From: Burkholderiales bacterium
GTDB taxonomy: Bacteria > Pseudomonadota > Gammaproteobacteria > Burkholderiales > Burkholderiaceae_C
DNA: 43,921 bases
Direction of reading: 5' to 3'
Assembly: GCA_028868995.1 (NCBI GenBank)
Contig: JAGWTH010000034.1
Span: 1 to 43,921, forward strand
Of the stretch, positions 16,664 to 25,952 are shown one piece after another (position 1 is the first letter of the stretch; each line of letters starts with the position of its first letter). The notes beneath the pieces were generated by a model. The model was not told the DNA's origin. It was given only the letters and a program-made list of their open reading frames with translations, and ran no database searches. A program made the translations under genes and the position numbers.

Positions 16664-17287
16664 ATGCTGACCCTCTACTACGCCCCCGGCACCTGCGCCC
16701 TCGCCTCCCACCTGGCCCTCGAAATCACCGGGGCGCCCTACGAGGCGGTGCGGCTGGACTTCAAGCTGCAGCAGCAGCGCTCGCCCGAGTACCTGCGCGT
16801 CAACCCCAGGGGCCGCGTGCCGGCGCTGGTCACGGACCGCGGCGTGCTGACCGAGACGCCGGCGCTGCTGCAGTACATCGCGCAGAGCTTCCCGGCCGCA
16901 CAGCTGGCGCCGCTGGACGATGCCTTCCTGCTCGCCAAGGCCAACGAGTTCAACAGCTACCTGTGCTCCACGGTGCACGTCAACCACGCGCACAAGGGCC
17001 GGGGCTACCGCTGGGTCGAGCCGGACGACACGGCCGCCATCGAGGCGATGAAGAAGAAGGTGCCGCAGACCATGGCGGAGTCCTTCGCGCAGATCGAGGA
17101 GGGCATGCTCCAGGGCCCGTGGGTGCTGGGCGAGCGCTTCAGCACCAGCGACCTGTACCTCTACACGCTCACCCGCTGGCTGGAAGGCGACAGCGTCGAC
17201 GTGAACCGCTTCCCCCGGGTGGCGGACCACATGCGGCGCATGGAAGCGCGGCCGCAGGTGCAGAAGGTCGTCGCCCTCCACAGCTGA
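16664..17287 (+). CDS. Glutathione S-transferase (beta-like)
   Basis: A 207-residue cytosolic GST. The N-terminal thioredoxin-like domain opens LTLYYAPGTCALASHLALEI, with Cys10 at the beta-class GST catalytic position. RVPALVTDRGVLTETPALLQ holds the cis-Pro and glutathione Ser/Glu site. A helical C-terminal domain with FSTSDLYLYTLTRW (N-capping box) follows. It conjugates or reduces with glutathione; the substrate is unknown. CACAAT just before the start (16651-16656) could be a -10 element. The SDR gene begins 1 base after its stop, so the two are probably co-transcribed. Confidence 0.93.
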   Translation: MLTLYYAPGTCALASHLALEITGAPYEAVRLDFKLQQQRSPEYLRVNPRGRVPALVTDRGVLTETPALLQYIAQSFPAAQLAPLDDAFLLAKANEFNSYLCSTVHVNHAHKGRGYRWVEPDDTAAIEAMKKKVPQTMAESFAQIEEGMLQGPWVLGERFSTSDLYLYTLTRWLEGDSVDVNRFPRVADHMRRMEARPQVQKVVALHS

Positions 17288-17288
17288 C

Positions 17289-18065
17289 ATGTACCAGCCC
17301 TTCGACCTGAGCGGCCGCGGTGTCGTCGTCACCGGCGGCAACGGTGGCATCGGCTACGGCATGGCTCGTGCCCTGCTGGCGGCCGGGGCCAAGGTGGCGA
17401 TCTGGGGCTCCCATCCCCAGAAGACCGGCAAGGCCCGGGACTCGCTGGCGCAGGAGTGCGGCGACGCCTCGCGCGTGCACGCCTTCGTCTGCGACGTGGG
17501 CGACGAGGCGCAGGTGGAGAGCGCCTTCGCCGACTCGGTGGCGGCGCTGGGCCGCGTCGACAGCTGCTTCGCCAATGCCGGCGTCTCCGGCAAGGGCACG
17601 CTGCTGACCGACATGACGCTGGAGGAGTTCCGGCGCGTGCAGCGCGTCAACGTCGAAGGCGTGTTCCTCACCCTCCGCGCCGCGGCGCGCCACATGGCGC
17701 AGCACGGCCAGGGCGGCTCGCTGGTGGCGACCGCCAGCACGGCAGCGGTGGAAGGCGCGGCGCGAAACAGCCACTACGGCGCGTCCAAGGGCGCCGTGAC
17801 CTCGTTCGTGCGGGCGCTGGCGGTGGAGCTGGCCCGGCACCGCATCCGCGTCAACTCCATCCTGCCGGGATGGATCGTGACCGACATGACCGAGCACTCG
17901 GTGCACAACCCGAGATTCGCCGACGCGGTGATGCCGCGCATCCCGGCGCGCCGCTGGGGCCAGATCGACGACTTCGGCGGGATCGCGGTTTACCTCGCCA
18001 GCGACGCTTCCGCCTACGCGACGGGCGAGCAGTTCCTGATCGACGGCGGCTACACCAAGTTCTGA
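17289..18065 (+). CDS. SDR-family NAD(P)-dependent oxidoreductase
   Basis: A 258-residue classical SDR. The nucleotide site is VVVTGGNGGIGYGMA, with FANAGVSG (NAG motif), the catalytic Ser in ATASTAA, and Y/K in HYGASKGAV, then ILPGWIVTDM and the C-terminal GEQFLIDGGYTKF. The length is typical of the glucose-1-dehydrogenase/3-oxoacyl reductase-like group, and the substrate cannot be fixed. It is 1 base from the upstream GST gene. It ends 26 bases before the promoter of the thiamine operon and is not part of that operon. Confidence 0.92.
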   Translation: MYQPFDLSGRGVVVTGGNGGIGYGMARALLAAGAKVAIWGSHPQKTGKARDSLAQECGDASRVHAFVCDVGDEAQVESAFADSVAALGRVDSCFANAGVSGKGTLLTDMTLEEFRRVQRVNVEGVFLTLRAAARHMAQHGQGGSLVATASTAAVEGAARNSHYGASKGAVTSFVRALAVELARHRIRVNSILPGWIVTDMTEHSVHNPRFADAVMPRIPARRWGQIDDFGGIAVYLASDASAYATGEQFLIDGGYTKF

Positions 18066-18090
18066 GTGGCCGCCGGGATGCCCGGCGCTG

Positions 18091-18099
18091 TGCCACAAT
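18091..18099 (+). promoter_or_regulatory. Extended -10 promoter of the thi operon
   Basis: TGCCACAAT reads as an extended -10 element (TGn plus CACAAT, two changes from TATAAT). A transcript starting 6-8 bases downstream would begin right at the TPP aptamer. No good -35 box is seen 17 bases upstream, as expected when the extended -10 carries the promoter. Confidence 0.5.
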
Positions 18100-18105
18100 G
18101 CTCCC

Positions 18106-18183
18106 AGCTCCGGGGTGTACGCCAAGGCGTGCTGAGATCCAGACCCGCGAACTTGAACCGGTTCAGACCGGCGGAAGGAGAGC
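18106..18183 (+). promoter_or_regulatory. TPP riboswitch (thi box) aptamer
   Basis: All parts of the THI element are visible. CTCC (about 18107-18110) and GGAG (18177-18180) close P1. GGGGTG is at 18112-18117. ACGCC-AA-GGCGT (18119-18130) is P3. The invariant CTGAGA is at 18132-18137. ACCC at 18143-18146 pairs back to GGGGT. ACTTGAACCGGTTCAGACCG followed by GCGGAAGGAG is the P4/P5 half that grips the diphosphate. It should bind thiamine pyrophosphate in the nascent mRNA and turn off the eight genes that follow. Confidence 0.95.
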
Positions 18184-18194
18184 TGCAGCCCTGA

Positions 18195-18256
18195 CCCCGC
18201 GCGCGCGGTCGGGGGCCGACCCTTCGGAGCACCGATTCGCCCGCGAAGGAGCCCCC
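18195..18256 (+). promoter_or_regulatory. Riboswitch expression platform
   Basis: GGGGGC at 18211-18216 can pair exactly with GCCCCC at 18251-18256, the bases just after and overlapping the ribosome site AAGGAG (18246-18251) and abutting the TTG start of thiD at 18257. The same G-run can pair instead with CCCC at 18195-18198. Two exclusive pairings next to the ribosome site suggest control of translation start. No T-run follows, so transcription termination is less likely. This folding is by eye. Confidence 0.6.
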
Positions 18257-19096
18257 TTGCACAGCACCGCAGCGTTCCGTTATCCCCGCGTCCTGTCGAT
18301 CGCCGGTTCCGATTCGGGCGGCGGCGCCGGCATCCAGGCCGACCTCAAGACCTTCAGCGCCCTCGGCTGCTACGGCATGACGGCCATCACGGCCCTCACC
18401 GCGCAGAACACCCTGGGCGTGCGTTCCATCCACGCCGTGCCCCTGCCGCACCTCGCCGACCAGATCGACGCCGTCATCGAGGACATCGGCGCCGACGCGG
18501 TGAAGATCGGCATGCTGCACTCCGCCGACACGGTGCGCACGGTGGCCTCCGCCCTGGTGCGCCATCGCATCACCAAGGTCGTGCTCGATCCCGTCATGGT
18601 GGCCACCAGTGGCGCCAAGCTGATCGACGACCAGGCCATCGCGGTGCTGGTGCGCGAGCTGTTCCCGCTGGCCACCGTGGTCACGCCCAACCTCGACGAG
18701 GCGGCGCTGCTGGTGGGCCGGCCGCTGGCCAGCGAGGCCGACATGGAGGCCGCCGCGCGCCAGCTCATCGCGCAGGGCGCGCCGGCCATGCTGCTCAAGG
18801 GCGGCCACCTCGCCGGCGACCAGGTGAGCGACCTGCTGCTGGCCCGCGACGGCGCGCCGCAGTGGATGCGCGCGCCGCGCATCCCCACGTCCAACACGCA
18901 CGGCACCGGCTGCACCCTGTCCAGCGCCATCGCCAGCCATCTGGCGCTCGGTGCCGACCTCGGCGAGGCGGTCGCGCGCGCCCGCGACTACGTGCGCGGC
19001 GCGCTGGAGGCCGGCGCGCGCGTGCGCACCGGCGCCGGCAGCGGGCCGCTGAACCACGGCCATGCGCCGCAACCCATGCACCTGAAGCCGCTGTGA
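18257..19096 (+). CDS. thiD: HMP/HMP-phosphate kinase ThiD (TTG start)
   Basis: A 279-residue ribokinase-fold enzyme that phosphorylates 4-amino-5-hydroxymethyl-2-methylpyrimidine (HMP) and then HMP-P to HMP-PP. Motifs are VLSIAGSDSGGGAGIQADLK, GCYGMTAITALTAQNT, GADAVKIGMLHS, DPVMVATSG, VTPNLDEA, LLKGGH and the anion-hole/catalytic THGTGCTLSSAIASHLALG. The TTG at 18257 is the only start near the conserved N-terminus; it has AAGGAG at 18246-18251 with five bases between. It is the first gene after the TPP riboswitch. Its stop overlaps the next ATG (TGATG), so the LuxE-like gene is translationally coupled to it. Confidence 0.94.
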   Translation: MHSTAAFRYPRVLSIAGSDSGGGAGIQADLKTFSALGCYGMTAITALTAQNTLGVRSIHAVPLPHLADQIDAVIEDIGADAVKIGMLHSADTVRTVASALVRHRITKVVLDPVMVATSGAKLIDDQAIAVLVRELFPLATVVTPNLDEAALLVGRPLASEADMEAAARQLIAQGAPAMLLKGGHLAGDQVSDLLLARDGAPQWMRAPRIPTSNTHGTGCTLSSAIASHLALGADLGEAVARARDYVRGALEAGARVRTGAGSGPLNHGHAPQPMHLKPL

Positions 19097-20175
19097 TGGA
19101 ACAGCAGGAGATCGTCGCCGCGCTGCTGGCCTTCCTGGCGCAGGACGGCTGCACCGACGCGGAGTTCGACGCCCTCGCGCTGCGCCTGTTTGCGTACCAG
19201 CACGCCAACAATGCCGCCTACCGGCGCTTCTGCCAGCTGCGCGGCGCCGCGCCGCGCACGGTGAAGGGCTGGCGCGACATCCCCGCCGTGCCGATCAGCG
19301 CCTTCAAGGAAGTGACCCTGAGCTGTGCCCCGGCCGCGAGCGCCGAGCGCGTGTTCATGACCAGCGGCACCACCCGCGGCGACGTGAAGGGGCGCCACTA
19401 CCACCCGACCATCGCGGTGTGGGACGCCTCCATGACGCGCAACTTCGCGCGCCGCTTCATGCGCGGCACGGCTCGCCTGCCCATGGCCATCCTGTTCCCC
19501 GACGAGCAGGCCCTGCCCAACTCCTCGCTGGGGCACTACCTCGCCATGGCCGTGCGCGAATTCGGCACGGCCGACAGCGGCTGGTACGTCGGCCCGCAGG
19601 GCATGGACGTCGAGGGCCTCGTCGCCTGGCTGCGCCGGCACGAGGAGGGCGGCACGCCCTGCGCGGTCCTGGGCGCGAGCTGGAGCTTCGTGCACCTGAT
19701 GGACGCCCTGCTGGAGCGCGGCATCGGCTTGCGCCTGCCCGCGGGCAGCCGCATCCTGGACACCGGCGGCTACAAGGGCCAGGCGCGCGAACTGCCGCTG
19801 GAGGCCTTCTACGCGGGGCTCGCCGCCAGCTTCGGCGTGCCGCGCGAGCGCTGCATCAACATGTACGGCATGACCGAGCTGAGCTCGCAGCTGTACGACG
19901 ACGGCAACGCGGTCGTGCCCTCGGTCAAGTCCGGGCCGCACTGGATCCGCTCGCGCCTGGTGGATCCGCTCACCGGCCGCGAGGTGCCGCGCGGCGAGCG
20001 CGGCGTGCTGGTGCACTGCGACCTGGCCAGCTTCAACTCCTGCACCAGCATCCTCACCGAGGACGTCGGCATCGCGGTCGAGGGCGGCTTCCTGCTGCTG
20101 GGCCGCGCCGAGGGCGCGCAGGCCCGCGGCTGCTCGCTCGCGGTCGAGGAATTCCTGCAATCGACCAAGGCATGA
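19096..20175 (+). CDS. LuxE-like acyl-protein synthetase
   Basis: A 359-residue member of the LuxE acyl-protein synthetase family (ANL-like adenylating fold). In Vibrio, LuxE activates a carboxylic acid with ATP and hands the acyl group to the reductase LuxC. Visible motifs are the phosphate-binding FMTSGTTRGDVKGRHYHP, ILDTGGYKGQ and NMYGMTELSSQ, the family signature. C346, 14 residues from the C-terminus in GCSLAVEEF, sits about where Vibrio LuxE carries its acylated Cys. It is coupled to thiD upstream (TGATG) and to the LuxC-like gene downstream (ATGA). No luxA/luxB lies nearby, so bioluminescence is excluded as its local role. Its place under a TPP riboswitch suggests a thiamine-related carboxylate as substrate, which is inference. 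Confidence 0.88.
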   Translation: MEQQEIVAALLAFLAQDGCTDAEFDALALRLFAYQHANNAAYRRFCQLRGAAPRTVKGWRDIPAVPISAFKEVTLSCAPAASAERVFMTSGTTRGDVKGRHYHPTIAVWDASMTRNFARRFMRGTARLPMAILFPDEQALPNSSLGHYLAMAVREFGTADSGWYVGPQGMDVEGLVAWLRRHEEGGTPCAVLGASWSFVHLMDALLERGIGLRLPAGSRILDTGGYKGQARELPLEAFYAGLAASFGVPRERCINMYGMTELSSQLYDDGNAVVPSVKSGPHWIRSRLVDPLTGREVPRGERGVLVHCDLASFNSCTSILTEDVGIAVEGGFLLLGRAEGAQARGCSLAVEEFLQSTKA

Positions 20176-21641
20176 GCATCACCTGGACCGCCGGCTACCT
20201 CCCTGGCCTCGCCGAACACGAGGTGCGGTGGCACACGCTGCCCTTCGCCTCGGGCGGCCAGTCCGTCGCCGTGCGTGTCCCCGTGCTGGCGCCGGAGCAG
20301 CTCGGCGCGCTGGCGCGCCGCGTGAAGCAGGCAGCGGCCTTCCACCTGAAGCCGTTGCCGGTGTCGCAGGTGGTCGCGATCCTCGATGAAGCGATCGCCC
20401 GCCTGCTCGACCCGAAGGATCCGGTTCGCCAGGAAGCGCAGCGCCTGCTGCCCGCCGTCACCGGCTACGACGCCGAGATGGTGCGGCTCGCGCTCACCGG
20501 CTTCCTGCAGTCCTTCCGGGCGCCGCAGCTGCACCGCTTCGTCGCCGAGGACTTCGCCAATCCCAAGGTGCTGGACGAGTTCCAGCCCGCGGCCAAGGGC
20601 GGCTTCGTGCGTGCCTTCGGCCCCGAACTGCTGGTGCACAGCTGGGCGGGGAACGTGCCGGCGCTGCCGCTGTGGAGCCTGGCCTGCGGCCTGCTGGTGA
20701 AGGCCGGCAACGTCGGCAAGCTGCCCAGCGCCGAGCCGGTGTTCGCCAGCCTGTTCGCGCGCCTGCTGGCCGAGGTGCATCCGCCGCTCGCGGACTGCCT
20801 GGCCGTGACCTGGTGGAAGGGGGGCGACGCGGCCAGCGCCGCCGCGCTGTTCGCAGAGGCCGACACCGTGCTGGCCTACGGCGGCAACGAGGCCATCGCG
20901 CAGGTGCGCGCGCAGGTGCCCGTCACCGCGCGCTTCCTCGGCTACGGCCACAAGCTGGGATTCGGCCTGGTCTCGCGCACCGCGCTCGATGCGCAGCGCG
21001 GCGTCGCCACGGCGCGGCTGGCCGCGCACGACGTCGTCCGCTACGAGCAGCAGGGCTGCTATTCGCCACACCAGTTCTTCGTGCAGCGTGGCGGCAAGGT
21101 CGACCCGCGCGCCTTCGCGCACTACCTGGCCGCGGAGCTGGCGGCGCAGCAGCAGCGCTACCCGCGCCGCGCGCTGGTGCTGGAAGAGGCGGCGGCCGTC
21201 TCGGGCTGGCGCCAGTCGGCCGAACTGAGGGCCCTGTCGGACCAGGGCTGCGAGCTGTTGGGCGCGCCCGATGCCGCCTGGGCGGTCGCCTACAGCGACG
21301 CCCCGCGCTCGCTCGCGCCGACGGCCGGCGGCCGCTGCGTGCTCGTGTGCGCGGTCGATGCGCTGGCCGAGGTGCCGCCGCTGGTGGCGCCCCATGCCCG
21401 TTTCCTGCAGACCGCCGGCGTCGCCTGCGATCCGCGCGAGCTGTTCGCCCTGGCCGAGGCGCTGGGCCGCGCCGGCGTGACGCGCATCGCCGCGCTCGGC
21501 GCCATGACCACGCCCGAGGCCGGCTGGCACCACGACGGCCGCTTCAACCTGGCCGACCTGGTGCGCATGGTGGAGATCGAGCAGTCCGCCGAGCGCGCGG
21601 CCGACCGGCTCGCGCCGTATGCGCAGGAGGACCGTCCTTGA
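20172..21641 (+). CDS. LuxC-like acyl-CoA/acyl-protein reductase
   Basis: A 489-residue protein of the LuxC family (aldehyde-dehydrogenase-like fold), which reduces an activated acyl group to the aldehyde with NADPH. The nucleophile is C296 in YEQQGCYSPHQFFV, and FGPELLVHSWAGNVPALPLW and LLVKAGNVGKLPS in the cofactor domain match LuxC. The C-terminal part (TAGGRCVLV onward) completes the fold. It overlaps the LuxE-like gene by ATGA and the ABC ATPase by TTGA. In Vibrio the LuxC-LuxE complex feeds fatty aldehyde to luciferase, but none is present here. With thiD, thiE and a THI5-like importer in the same transcript, reduction of a small heteroaromatic acid is the favoured idea, with no direct proof. 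Confidence 0.88.
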   Translation: MSITWTAGYLPGLAEHEVRWHTLPFASGGQSVAVRVPVLAPEQLGALARRVKQAAAFHLKPLPVSQVVAILDEAIARLLDPKDPVRQEAQRLLPAVTGYDAEMVRLALTGFLQSFRAPQLHRFVAEDFANPKVLDEFQPAAKGGFVRAFGPELLVHSWAGNVPALPLWSLACGLLVKAGNVGKLPSAEPVFASLFARLLAEVHPPLADCLAVTWWKGGDAASAAALFAEADTVLAYGGNEAIAQVRAQVPVTARFLGYGHKLGFGLVSRTALDAQRGVATARLAAHDVVRYEQQGCYSPHQFFVQRGGKVDPRAFAHYLAAELAAQQQRYPRRALVLEEAAAVSGWRQSAELRALSDQGCELLGAPDAAWAVAYSDAPRSLAPTAGGRCVLVCAVDALAEVPPLVAPHARFLQTAGVACDPRELFALAEALGRAGVTRIAALGAMTTPEAGWHHDGRFNLADLVRMVEIEQSAERAADRLAPYAQEDRP

Positions 21642-22369
21642 GCCTTCTCTCGCTGCGGGACGTCCGCTTCGCCTTTCCCGGCTGGCCGCCCACGGTGGAC
21701 GGCGCCGATCTGGCGGTGGAGGAGGGTGCCTTCCACTGCCTGGTGGGCCGCAGCGGCTGCGGCAAGACGACCTTGCTGAAGATCGCCGCGGGCCTGCTCG
21801 CGCCCGACAGCGGCCGGGTCGTGTTCCACGGCGGGCCGCGCGACATCGGCTTCGTGTTCCAGTCGCCGACGCTGCTGGAGTGGCTGACCGCCATCGACAA
21901 CGTGCTGCTGCCGGTGTCGCTGCACCATCGCCCCACGGGCGAGGAGCGGGCGCGGGCGCTGCAGCTGCTGCAGCAGCTGGGGCTGGGCGAGCAGGCGCGC
22001 AAGCAACCGCGCCAGCTCTCCGGCGGCCAGCAAAGCCGCGTGGCGCTTGCGCGCGCCCTGATCCTGCAGCCGAAGCTGCTGCTGCTGGACGAGCCCTTCG
22101 CCGCGCTGGACGCCATCACCCGCGAAGAACTGCAGCGCGACCTGCTGGCGATGTGCCGGCGCCAGCGCACCACGGTGCTGTTCGTGACCCACGACATCGC
22201 CGAGGCGGTCTACCTGGCGGACCACGTCGACGTGGTGGAGTCCGGCCGCATCGCACAGGAGATTCCGATCGCGCTGCCCGACCGCTCGGCCGCCACCCGC
22301 TACGGCCCGGCCTTTGCCGGACTCTGCGCGCAGGTGCGCGCGGCGCTGCACCTGGAGGCGCTGGCATGA
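21638..22369 (+). CDS. ABC transporter ATP-binding protein
   Basis: A 243-residue ABC ATPase of the nitrate/taurine/ThiZ type. The Walker A GRSGCGKTT is at residues 37-45, the Q-loop in FVFQSPTLLEWLT, the signature LSGGQQSRVALARAL, Walker B LLLLDEPFAALD, and the H-loop in FVTHDIAEAVYLADH. The TTG at 21638 is supported by AGGAGG at 21625-21630 and by the TTGA overlap with the LuxC-like gene. It powers import through the permease encoded next. Position under the TPP riboswitch suggests uptake of a thiamine precursor. Confidence 0.92.
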   Translation: MSLLSLRDVRFAFPGWPPTVDGADLAVEEGAFHCLVGRSGCGKTTLLKIAAGLLAPDSGRVVFHGGPRDIGFVFQSPTLLEWLTAIDNVLLPVSLHHRPTGEERARALQLLQQLGLGEQARKQPRQLSGGQQSRVALARALILQPKLLLLDEPFAALDAITREELQRDLLAMCRRQRTTVLFVTHDIAEAVYLADHVDVVESGRIAQEIPIALPDRSAATRYGPAFAGLCAQVRAALHLEALA

Positions 22370-23148
22370 CGGGCCGCGACGGCCTGCTGCGCGCCGGCTC
22401 GCTGCTGCTGGCCGTGCTGCTGCTGCTCGCGTGGGAAGGGGCCTGCCGCCTGCTGCACCTGTCGGCGCTGGTGCTGCCGCCGCCCTCGGCGATCGCGGCC
22501 GCCTTGTGGCAGGGGCTGGCCAGCGGCACGCTCTGGCCGCACCTGGGCGCGACCGCGCTGGAGCTGGCGCTGGGCCTGGCGGTCGGCAGCGTGCTGGGCT
22601 TCGCCTGCGGCGTGCTGCTGGGCGAATTCGCCGTGCTGCGGCGCCTGCTGATGCCCTACGTGGTGGTGAGCCAGGTCGTGCCCAAGCTGGCGCTGGCGCC
22701 GCTGTTCGTGCTGTGGTTCGGCTTCGGCCTGGCCCCCACCGTCGTGATCACGGCGCTGATCTGCTTCTTCCCGCTGATGGAGAACACGCTCACCGCCTTG
22801 CAGCAAGTACCGCCGGAGCGGCTGGAGCTGTTCCGCATGCTGGGCGCCAGCCGCGCGCAGACGCTGTGGCGGCTGAAGCTGCCCTCGGGCCTGCCCGCCA
22901 TCCTGGCGGGCGTGCGCGTGGCCGTGGTGCTGGCGCTCGTGGGCGCCGTGGTCGGCGAGTTCATCGCCGCGAGCCGGGGCCTGGGCGCCCTGGTCATCGC
23001 CTCCCAATCCACCATGGACACCCCGCGCATGTTCGCGGTGCTGTTCCTCGTCGCCCTGCTGGGGCTCGCCGCCTACCAGGTCACGCTGGCGCTGGAGCGC
23101 CGGCTGCTGCAACCGTTCAACCGCACTTCCCAAGGAGATTCCGCATGA
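22366..23148 (+). CDS. ABC transporter permease (ThiX-like)
   Basis: A 260-residue inner-membrane permease with about six hydrophobic helices, the first at residues 7-25. The EAA loop that contacts the ATPase is seen in ELFRMLGASRAQTLWRLKLP. It belongs to the SsuC/TauC/NrtB/ThiX type of binding-protein-dependent permeases. It overlaps the ATPase gene (ATGA) and the binding-protein gene (ATGA). A single permease gene suggests a homodimer. Confidence 0.92.
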   Translation: MTGRDGLLRAGSLLLAVLLLLAWEGACRLLHLSALVLPPPSAIAAALWQGLASGTLWPHLGATALELALGLAVGSVLGFACGVLLGEFAVLRRLLMPYVVVSQVVPKLALAPLFVLWFGFGLAPTVVITALICFFPLMENTLTALQQVPPERLELFRMLGASRAQTLWRLKLPSGLPAILAGVRVAVVLALVGAVVGEFIAASRGLGALVIASQSTMDTPRMFAVLFLVALLGLAAYQVTLALERRLLQPFNRTSQGDSA

Positions 23149-24142
23149 CCCCCATCGCCCGCCGCCAGATCCTGGCCGCCCTGCTCGCCGCCCCCCTGGT
23201 GGCGCGCGCCCAGAAGGCCCCCCTGAAGAAGGTCACGGTCGCCGGCTGGAGCAAGCCCATCACCGAGATCATCCCGCTGCTGGTGGACGAGGACCGGGGC
23301 TTCTACAAGGCCCAGGGCCTGGACCTGGGGTACGTGCCCGGCGCGGGCAGCGCCGACGCCGTGCGCAACATCCTGTCCGGCCAGGCCGACGTCGCCTTTT
23401 GCGACCCGGGCACCTTCTTCGCCGCGCTGGACAAGGGCGAGCCGTTGCGCGCCATCTACGACATCTACCCGCAGAACGTGTTCAACGTGGTGTCGCTCAA
23501 GGGCAGCGGCATCACCAAGCCCGCGGACCTCAAGGGCAAGAAGATCGGCGTGTACAGCCTGGCGAGCGGCACGCGCCAGGCGCTGCAGGTGCTGCTGCAC
23601 ACCGCCGGCCTGAAGGAGAGCGACGTGACGGTGGTGGTCACCGGCGTGCTGAACTTCGCGCCGCTGATGCAGGGCCAGGTGGACGCGACCGCGGCCACCG
23701 ACACGGGCCTGGCCATCGGCCGCCGCCGCGGCCTGCCCGACGTCAACGTGATCGAGGTGGGCAAGTACCTGCCGGTCTCCAGCGACCTGTTCGTGGTGAC
23801 CGAGAAGGCCTACCGCGCCAAGCGCGACCTGCTGCAGCGCTTCCTGCGCGGCTACCGCGACGCCATGCTGTGGAGCATCATGAAGCCCGAGGAGGCCGCG
23901 CACCTGGCCGTCAAGCGCGCCATCGACGGCACCGACCCCGGCCTCAACCTCGAGATCATCAAGCTGCGCAACGCCTCGAGCGAATCCGCGCTCACGCGCA
24001 GCAAGGGCCTGGGCAGCCTGGACGTGGCCTCGCTGCAGGCCGCGGCCGACGTCTACCGCAAGCTCGGCCTGATCGCCAAGCCGCTGGACGTGGCGAAGCA
24101 CGTCAGCCAGGACCTGCTGCCCGGTGCCAAGGGGGGCAAGGC

Positions 24143-24146
<4 letters not shown>
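23145..24146 (+). CDS. ABC substrate-binding protein, NMT1/THI5-like
   Basis: A 333-residue periplasmic binding protein of the NMT1/THI5-like (ThiY, SsuA) fold. The signal peptide starts MTPIARRQILAALLAAPLVA; the Arg pair before the hydrophobic stretch could allow Tat export. The first lobe shows VTVAGWSKPITEIIPLLVDE, DRGFYKAQGLDLGYVPG and LSGQADVAFCDPG. The ligand cleft should lie around IYDIYPQNVFN and SGTRQALQ. ThiY relatives bind formylaminopyrimidine; others bind sulphonates or nitrate, so homology alone does not fix the ligand. The riboswitch and flanking thiD and thiE favour a pyrimidine. Confidence 0.9.
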
Positions 24147-24906
<760 letters not shown>

Positions 24907-24910
<4 letters not shown>

Positions 24911-25938
24911 AGGAAGAACTGCTGATCCTGGCCCTGGCCGAGGCGCAGCGGCGTGCCGGCACCCCGGGCGATGCGCCCGCCGTCGCGGCCGCGCTGCGTG
25001 CGCGAGGTGATGTCGCCGTATGCATCGTGGCGTCACGCACCGGCCTGGACTGGCTGGAAACGCGGCACGCGCGCGGCTGGCTTTCGGGCCGGGCGCCGGG
25101 CATCGCCGAATTCACGCAGGCTGCGCACGCGGCGCAGGCACGAGGCTTCGTCGCGGCCGACGCTTTGGTGCTGGCGGCGATGCGCTCGACGTACGAGCTG
25201 CCGCTGCTATCCTGGGGCGAGGAAGCGCCGGAGGCGCCGCGCTTCGCGGCGCCCGGGCGCAAGCTGGACCTCTATGCGATCGTCGACAGCGCCGCCCGCC
25301 TGCGCCAGGTGCTGGACGCGGGCGTGCGCACCGTGCAGCTGCGCATCAAGACGCCGGCCGCGCCCGACGCCGCCTGGCACGCGATGTTGCGCGAGCAGGT
25401 GGCGCAGGCGATCGCGGACAGCGCCGCCGCCGGCGCCGAACTGTTCGTCAACGACCACTGGCGGCTCGCGCGCGAGCTGGGCGGCCGCGGCGTGCACCTG
25501 GGCCAGGAGGACCTGCTGGCCCTCGGCGAGGCCGGGCGCGCCGAGCTGCGCGCCAGCGGCCTGGCCCTGGGCATCAGCTCGCACAGCCTGTGGGAGCTGG
25601 CACGGGCCCGGACCCTGTCGCCGCGCTACATCGCCTGCGGGCCGGTGTGGCCCACGCTCACCAAGGACATGCCCTGGGTGCCGCAGGGCCTGGACAACCT
25701 CGCCTGGTGGGTGCGCGCGGCCGGCGCGCCGGTGACCGCCATCGGCGGCATCCTGCAGCCGCGCGAGGTGGAAGCGGCCGCGAGCACGGGCTGCGACGGC
25801 GTGTGCATCGTGCGCGGCCTGGGCGAGGACCCGCGCCGCACGCTGCCCGCGTTCGAAGCCGCGCTGGCCGCCGGCCGCGCGCATCCGCAGCCGGACCTGC
25901 CCGCGGCGCCTCACCCGAGCCTGCCTTCCGACGCCTGA
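24907..25938 (+). CDS. thiE: Thiamine phosphate synthase with N-terminal extension
   Basis: A 343-residue protein. From about residue 115 it is a full ThiE TIM barrel: LDLYAIVDS, TVQLRIK (diphosphate Gln, Arg, Lys), ELFVNDHWRLA (Mg Asn, Asp), GVHLGQEDL, ALGISSHS, YIACGPVWPTLTK, AIGGI and GVCIVRGL. It joins HMP-PP to thiazole phosphate to make thiamine phosphate. Residues 1-110 are extra. The segment ARGFVAADALVLAAM resembles the end of the ThiD half of beta-proteobacterial ThiD-ThiE fusions, while no kinase active-site motif remains, so this may be a decayed ThiD domain (inference). It is the last gene of the riboswitch operon. Confidence 0.9.
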
Positions 25939-25952
25939 GGGGCCCGCTCCCT

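Noticed and set aside
19096-21641. Bioluminescence (lux) operon
   Set aside because: No luxA, luxB or luxD homologue occurs in the window; only the reductase/synthetase pair is present and it sits among thiamine genes.
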